Part shown: one piece after another, positions 5,049 to 8,345 of the stretch | Layout: every line of letters starts with the position of its first letter | How positions within the stretch are numbered: position 1 is the stretch's first letter | Origin: Candidatus Melainabacteria bacterium | GTDB taxonomy: Bacteria > Actinomycetota > Actinomycetes > Mycobacteriales > Pseudonocardiaceae | NCBI GenBank assembly: GCA_903970565.1 | Contig: CAJCJE010000693.1 | Span: 1-8,345 of the forward strand | Direction of reading: 5' to 3' | DNA: 8,345 nt | Made by a program: the position numbers and the translations under genes | Notes under the pieces: generated by a model | Seen by the model: only the letters and a program-made list of their open reading frames with translations | What the model was told of the DNA's origin: nothing | The model's database searches: none

Positions 5049-5895
5049 TCTTGCGGGCCTGCGCGAGGAACGGGCAGCCGACCATCCGGCGCAGTTCGCT
5101 CGCGAGCTGGGTCGGCGTGTCCACCGGTTGGGAGAACGCCAGCCGCACGTCGTGGTCGGCGCCGGCCGCCTCGACCCGCAGCCGCAGCCCGTACCGGTCC
5201 AGGCCCAACGGCCGGACATGGCCGCCGCGCAGGGTTTCCGGCAGCAGCCGGGTGAGCATCCCGACCACGTCGTGGTGCGCGGACTCCAGGTGCCGCAGCC
5301 AGTGGTCCTCGTACTCGCAGAACGGGTCCGGCGCGGCCGAGGCGAACTCGGCCGGGGTCAGCGAGCAGGTGCCCTCGCTGTCGGCGAGCACCAGCGAGGC
5401 CGGGGTCAGCCGCAGCACGCTCATCCCGTGGCCGACGTCCAGCAGCCGGCTGTCCGGCCGCGCCTCGGCGACCCGCAGCGCCCGCTCACGGGCTGCCGCG
5501 CCGTCCAGCGTGACCAGCAGGCCGGTGACCCACAGCAGCGCGCGGACCGGCTCCCGCAGCGCCACCGGCGCCCGGTCGGCGATCTCCACCAGGGCGGGCA
5601 GCTGCCCTCTCGGCGTGCCGGCCAGCGCCGCGACGAACGGATGGTCCTGGGCGAGCAGCACGGTGACCGAACCGTCCTCGTGCAGGTGATGCAGATGCGG
5701 TTCGATCCGGTCGGCCGGCGCGGCGTCCCAACGGGGGGAGCCAATACCAAGCGAATCGATACCGAGGGAGTCGGCGCCGGGGGAGGACGGGCTCGGTTCG
5801 GAGCGCAGCAACACGGCCCGGCCGCCCCGCGCGGCGATCGTGCGTGCCCGCTCGGCGGGTCGGGGCACCGGTGGTCGTCGGACGGTCTGGTTCAC
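5041..5895 (-). CDS. DUF2470 domain protein, HugZ-like fold, probable iron/haem-linked function
   Basis: A 284-residue soluble protein. The C-terminal part (about 190-276) is a DUF2470 domain: CEYEDHWLRHLESAHHDVV (H202, H207, H208), VRPLGLDRYGLRLRVE, DHDVRLAFSQPVDTP and ELRRMVGCPFL. This domain forms the C-terminal module of HugZ/HutZ-type haem-degrading proteins. The preceding part (about 65-175: LHEDGSVTVLL, DRAPVALREPVRALLWVTGL, LLDVGHGMSVLRLTPASLVL) looks like a diverged split-barrel module. The fold may therefore be HugZ-like, but whether it binds or cleaves haem is unknown. Residues 35-60 are a low-complexity linker containing DSLGI twice in tandem. The GTG start has an ideal Shine-Dalgarno, AGGAGGTG (5901-5908). 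An excellent IdeR box lies immediately upstream, so iron-dependent repression is likely. Confidence 0.85.
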   Translation of the reverse strand: MNQTVRRPPVPRPAERARTIAARGGRAVLLRSEPSPSSPGADSLGIDSLGIGSPRWDAAPADRIEPHLHHLHEDGSVTVLLAQDHPFVAALAGTPRGQLPALVEIADRAPVALREPVRALLWVTGLLVTLDGAAARERALRVAEARPDSRLLDVGHGMSVLRLTPASLVLADSEGTCSLTPAEFASAAPDPFCEYEDHWLRHLESAHHDVVGMLTRLLPETLRGGHVRPLGLDRYGLRLRVEAAGADHDVRLAFSQPVDTPTQLASELRRMVGCPFLAQARKTG

Positions 5896-5908
5896 GCGAG
5901 CACCTCCT

Positions 5909-5929
5909 AGTTAGGTAAGCCTAACTTGA
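5909..5929 (-). promoter_or_regulatory. Strong IdeR/DtxR iron box
   Basis: TTAGGTAAGCCTAACTTGA (5911-5929) matches the 19-bp IdeR consensus TTAGGTTAGSCTAACCTAA at 16 positions by eye. Perfect 7-bp arms AGTTAGG and CCTAACT (5909-5926) flank a 4-bp centre. It abuts the Shine-Dalgarno of the DUF2470 gene, so a bound regulator would cover the start of transcription. That is the geometry of repression by iron-loaded IdeR. Confidence 0.85.
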
Positions 5930-6016
5930 AAGTCCGGTCGAGGGGTAGTCCATCGACCGAAAGTATGCGCTGCTCACGCCATTCGGGTGCGCTTCCCTCG
6001 ACAACCACGCCCTTTC

Positions 6017-6041
6017 GGGGCACGCGGACCGCTCCGGCCCC
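6017..6041 (-). terminator. Hairpin after hmgA
   Basis: GGGGC (6017-6021) pairs with GCCCC (6037-6041). Inside it, CGGA (6025-6028) pairs with TCCG (6033-6036) around a 4-nt loop. An alternative small stem, GCCC/GGGC (6009-6021), overlaps it. It touches the hmgA stop codon and would separate hmgA from the DUF2470 gene downstream on the same strand. Confidence 0.5.
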
Positions 6042-7231
6042 TAGTCCCAGTCCGGTCCGCGCCGGGCCCAGCTCCAGGCGTAGCGCGGGTCCTCGCAGGA
6101 GTTCGCCGCCTCGCCGAGTTCCAGCGGGCGGAAGGTGTCGATCATGACGGCGGTCTCGTCGAAGTACTCGGCGCCGATCGAACCCTCGGCCGCGCCCGGT
6201 TGCGGCCCGTGGGTGAATCCGGACGGGTGCAGCGACAGCGACCCGATGCCGATACCGGACCCCTTGCGTGCCTCGTAGTTGCCGCCGACGTAGAACATCA
6301 GCTCGTCGGAGTCGACGTTGGCGTGGTTGTAGGGCACCGGGATCGACAGCGGGTGGTAGTCGACCTTGCGCGGACAGAACGAGCAGATCACGAAGTTCGG
6401 GCCCTCGAAGGTCTGGTGCACCGGCGGCGGCTGGTGCACCCGGCCGGTGATCGGCTCGAAGTCACGGATGTTGAACGCCCACGGGTACAGGCAGCCGTCC
6501 CAGCCGACCACGTCGAAGGGGTGGTTGGCGTAGGTGTAGCGGGTCAGCCCGGACCGGTGCGAGATCAGCACCTCCACGTCGGTGCCCTCGACGGTCAGCG
6601 GCTCGGTCGGGCCGCGCTGGTCGCGCTCGCAGTACGGCGCGTGTTCCAGGAACTGGCCCTTGGCGGCCAGATAGCGCCGGGGCGGCCCGATGTGCCCGTT
6701 CGCCTCGATCACGTACAGCCGCAGCGGTTCCCGGCCCTGCGGCACGACCCGGTAGGTGCACGAGGTCGGGATGACCACGTAGTCGCCGTCGCCGACCGAC
6801 AGCGCCCCGTAGACCGTCTCGACGGTGCCGGCGCCGCCCTGGACGTAGAGCAGTTCGTCGCCGGCCGCGTTGCGGTAGAGGGGGCTGGGCACGTCCGCGA
6901 CGGCGAAGCAGATCCGGACGTCCGCGTTGCCCAGCAGCAGCCGGCGCCCGGTCACCGCGTTGGTGCCGGCCGAGAACGTCAGGTCCTGGGTACGCAGGTG
7001 CCTCGGCTTGAGCGGATGGTTGGGCACGGTGTGCCGCCCGCCGACGGCCGAGGAGTCCACTGCCCGCGCGTCCACGATCGCGGTGGGCAGGTGGCGGTGG
7101 TAGAGCAGCGCCGAATCCGCCGAGAAACCCTCCACCCCCATCAACTCCTCGGCGTAGAGGCCACCGTCCGGAGAGCGGAACTGGGTGTGCCTCTTTCGGG
7201 GTATTTCGCCAACGCTGCGGTAGTAAGGCAT
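6041..7231 (-). CDS. hmgA: Homogentisate 1,2-dioxygenase
   Basis: A 396-residue cytosolic Fe(II) dioxygenase of cupin fold that opens the ring of homogentisate to 4-maleylacetoacetate in tyrosine and phenylalanine breakdown. Recognisable segments are YYRSVGEIPRKRHTQFR at the N-terminus, GDELLYVQGGAGTVET (the first cupin motif), YVVIPTSCTYRV and NHPFDVVGWDGCLYPWAFNI. The iron-binding region is PYNHANVDSDELMFYVGG then SLHPSGFTHGPQPG, with likely ligands H303, E310 and H341 by analogy with characterised enzymes. The motif SIGAEYFDETAVMIDTFRPL closes the family signature. The length is shorter than the human and Pseudomonas enzymes (about 430-445 residues) and fits the actinobacterial type. The ATG start has GGTGGAG only 2 nt upstream, a tight ribosome-binding site. 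It is divergent from the unknown gene and fahA. Confidence 0.94.
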   Translation of the reverse strand: MPYYRSVGEIPRKRHTQFRSPDGGLYAEELMGVEGFSADSALLYHRHLPTAIVDARAVDSSAVGGRHTVPNHPLKPRHLRTQDLTFSAGTNAVTGRRLLLGNADVRICFAVADVPSPLYRNAAGDELLYVQGGAGTVETVYGALSVGDGDYVVIPTSCTYRVVPQGREPLRLYVIEANGHIGPPRRYLAAKGQFLEHAPYCERDQRGPTEPLTVEGTDVEVLISHRSGLTRYTYANHPFDVVGWDGCLYPWAFNIRDFEPITGRVHQPPPVHQTFEGPNFVICSFCPRKVDYHPLSIPVPYNHANVDSDELMFYVGGNYEARKGSGIGIGSLSLHPSGFTHGPQPGAAEGSIGAEYFDETAVMIDTFRPLELGEAANSCEDPRYAWSWARRGPDWD

Positions 7232-7303
7232 TGCTCCACCCGTGTTCGATAAACGGACGACTTTGTTCGTATGGCTGACACCGTTAGCGTGTCATCCGTG
7301 TCA
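7232..7303. promoter_or_regulatory. Divergent hmgA / catabolic-gene promoter with inverted repeat
   Basis: TGACAC (7276-7281) and GTGTCA (7289-7294) are perfect 6-bp arms 7 bp apart, and a further GTGTCA lies at 7298-7303. The repeat covers TAGCGT (7285-7290), a -10-like hexamer 7 nt before GTG 7298. TTGTTC (7263-7268) lies 16 nt upstream as a possible -35. A repressor at this site could control the right-hand genes and perhaps hmgA. The regulator is unknown. Confidence 0.45.
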
Positions 7304-8164
7304 AGCGCAGCCGAGCTCCGCCCGCCAGGTCCGTTTGGTGTTCCGCCCCTGCTGGCGCGGCTAGTGGACGATGCAGCACTGTTTCCGCCCGGCAACGCGA
7401 ACATGCCGGACGCGGTCGCCGGTCACCTCACCTCACGGGTCGGTGACCGAGCCGGCGTGCTCGGTCTGTTCCTCTGTCAGGCTTCCCGCCTGCCGGAGCT
7501 GATCACCGAGCTGATCAAGGTCAAACCGGCCAAACCGATCGCCCTGTCGCTGGTGGTCGACACCGGTCTCGGCGGGGTGCCCAAGGCGGTGTCCATCGTC
7601 GAGTCGCGCACCGAGCTGCTGGCCCTGCGCATGGTGGAGATGCCGGCGCCCTCGGACGTGGACGAGGTGTGGCTGGAGCGGGTCGCGGAGTTCGTGCCGG
7701 AGGACGCCGTCCGGGTGGTCGAGCCGCGCCGTGGCGGCGCGGAGTGGCTGTCGGGGGTGCGCCGGGTCGCCGAGGCGGGCTACTGGCCCAAACTGCGCTG
7801 TGGCGGCCTGTCCCACGAGGCCTTCCCGAGCGTGGACGCGATCGCCGACTTCCTCGCGGTGGTGACCGAGGCCAGCGGCTCGTTCAAGGCAACCGCCGGC
7901 CTGCACAACGCGATGCGCCACACCGACCCGGAGACCGGCTTCACCCACCACGGCTTCCTCAACCTGCTGGTGGCCACCGCCCGCTCGCTGCACGGCGGCG
8001 ACGTCCGCGACGCGCTCAAGAGCGAGGACTCGCAGGCTCTCGCCGCCGAGGCCGCCGCGCTGCCGGACGAGGCCGCGCACGCGGTCCGCGCGGTCTTCGC
8101 CTCCTACGGTTCCTGTTCGCTGGCCGAGCCGGTCGCCGACCTGGAAGGGCTGGGTCTGCTGTGA
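7298..8164 (+). CDS. Conserved protein of unknown function in the homogentisate gene cluster
   Basis: This encodes 288 residues from the chosen GTG. An ATG at 7271 would add 9 residues but has no ribosome-binding site and leaves the -10-like element inside the gene. I do not recognise a characterised family. Likely conserved segments are LLARLVDDAALFPPGNA near the N-terminus, LRCGG (C168), SFKATAGLHNAMRH (K197, H203), TGFTHHGFLNLLVA (216 on) and SYGSCSL (C273). The strand-helix alternation and a lysine on a strand in FKATAGLH suggest a TIM-barrel-like soluble enzyme. No signal peptide or membrane segment is seen. The gene overlaps fahA by 4 nt (GTGA), so it is translationally coupled to fumarylacetoacetase and divergent from hmgA. 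A role in homogentisate breakdown is inferred from position only. Confidence 0.85.
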   Translation: MSSAAELRPPGPFGVPPLLARLVDDAALFPPGNANMPDAVAGHLTSRVGDRAGVLGLFLCQASRLPELITELIKVKPAKPIALSLVVDTGLGGVPKAVSIVESRTELLALRMVEMPAPSDVDEVWLERVAEFVPEDAVRVVEPRRGGAEWLSGVRRVAEAGYWPKLRCGGLSHEAFPSVDAIADFLAVVTEASGSFKATAGLHNAMRHTDPETGFTHHGFLNLLVATARSLHGGDVRDALKSEDSQALAAEAAALPDEAAHAVRAVFASYGSCSLAEPVADLEGLGLL

Positions 8165-8345
8165 CCTGGATCGAGGACCCGGAGTTCACGCCGGAGCAGC
8201 CGTTCGGCCCGCAGACACTGCCCTACGGGCTCATCGACGCCGGCGACGGCCCGATGATCGCCGTCCGGGTCGGCGCGCACGCGCTGCCGCTGCGTGGCCT
8301 CTCCGCCGTGCTGGGGCCTCGCCTGGCGAGCCTGTCCGCCGCGAC
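8161..8345 (+). CDS. fahA: Fumarylacetoacetase, N-terminal part
   Basis: The first 61 residues are present; the rest lies beyond the window. WIEDPEFTPEQPFGPQTLPY followed by GLIDAGDGPMIAVRVG is the N-terminal domain of fumarylacetoacetate hydrolase, whose hallmark is an FGxxNLPYG-like motif (here FGPQTLPYG). The complete enzyme hydrolyses fumarylacetoacetate to fumarate and acetoacetate, the last step of the homogentisate pathway. The GTG start overlaps the stop codon of the preceding gene, so translation is probably coupled. The catalytic domain cannot be checked here. Confidence 0.9.
   Translation, partial: MTWIEDPEFTPEQPFGPQTLPYGLIDAGDGPMIAVRVGAHALPLRGLSAVLGPRLASLSAA

Noticed and set aside
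4846..5910. Plus-strand frame spanning the split-barrel gene end and the DUF2470 gene
   Set aside because: It is composed of R/Q/G/P-rich shadow sequence, crosses a terminator hairpin and two real genes, and has no recognisable domain.
5987..7252. Long plus-strand open frame of 421 codons opposite hmgA
   Set aside because: It is a shadow of the homogentisate dioxygenase gene. The translation is low-complexity (R/V/G/H-rich) with no family motifs, while the opposite strand has full dioxygenase signatures.
7271..7297. ATG 7271 as the start of the unknown gene
   Set aside because: There is no Shine-Dalgarno upstream, and the interval contains an inverted repeat and a -10-like hexamer 7 nt before GTG 7298. 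It remains possible, and would add nine residues.
7433..8080. Minus-strand open frame opposite the unknown gene
   Set aside because: It is a histidine/arginine-rich shadow. The plus-strand frame has better third-position GC and is coupled to fahA.
1..8345. tRNA, rRNA, CRISPR array, transposase or phage genes
   Set aside because: No cloverleaf-like segments, regularly spaced repeats, or integrase/transposase motifs were seen on either strand. The only repeat pair is the isolated one at 2168-2274.

Overview
The window is GC-rich DNA (high G+C at third codon positions, many GTG starts, no long AT-rich islands). Its genes are typical of a mycolate-related or Pseudonocardiales-type actinobacterium: a BfrB-like ferritin, IdeR/DtxR-type iron boxes, a Rv1155-like split-barrel oxidoreductase, a DUF2470 protein and an actinobacterial-type homogentisate dioxygenase. 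Assignment below that level is not possible from the sequence alone.

Layout. The left edge holds the C-terminal end of a DUF952-type protein (+), followed by a long hairpin, then the convergent ferritin gene (-, 294-854). The ferritin promoter region carries two IdeR-like half-conserved boxes. Then come a Fur-family-like 7-1-7 palindrome and two tiny overlapping candidate ORFs (1113-1258), and a 73-residue hypothetical protein (-, 1274-1495) divergent from an Lrp/AsnC regulator (+, 1573-2064). A 237-bp convergent gap follows, with terminator-like palindromes and an unexplained element made of a 19-bp direct repeat between 9-bp inverted ends. Next are arginine deiminase arcA (-, 2302-3531) and a CPBP-family membrane protein (-, 3681-4502). 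The latter is divergent from an F420/FMN split-barrel protein (+, 4551-5018). That gene converges through a shared hairpin on a DUF2470/HugZ-like protein (-, 5041-5895), whose promoter carries the best iron box in the window. The right part is a homogentisate (tyrosine/phenylalanine) catabolic block: hmgA (-, 6041-7231), divergent from an unrecognised conserved gene (+, 7298-8164). That gene overlaps the start of fumarylacetoacetase fahA (+, 8161 to the window end) by 4 nt.

How the parts work together. One theme is iron: storage (ferritin, with boxes upstream of the promoter, as expected for activation), a haem-utilisation-type DUF2470 protein (box between promoter and ribosome-binding site, as expected for repression), and an Fe(II) dioxygenase. 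A second theme is homogentisate breakdown. Ring cleavage (HmgA) and final hydrolysis (FahA) are present, but no recognisable maleylacetoacetate isomerase is visible. The unknown gene coupled to fahA is therefore a candidate for that step or an accessory role. A third observation is that several genes (ferritin, arcA, the CPBP gene, the split-barrel gene and the unknown gene) have a -10-like hexamer 6-7 nt before the start codon and no Shine-Dalgarno sequence, the signature of leaderless mRNAs. The 73-residue gene, the DUF2470 gene and the Lrp gene instead have purine-rich ribosome-binding sites.
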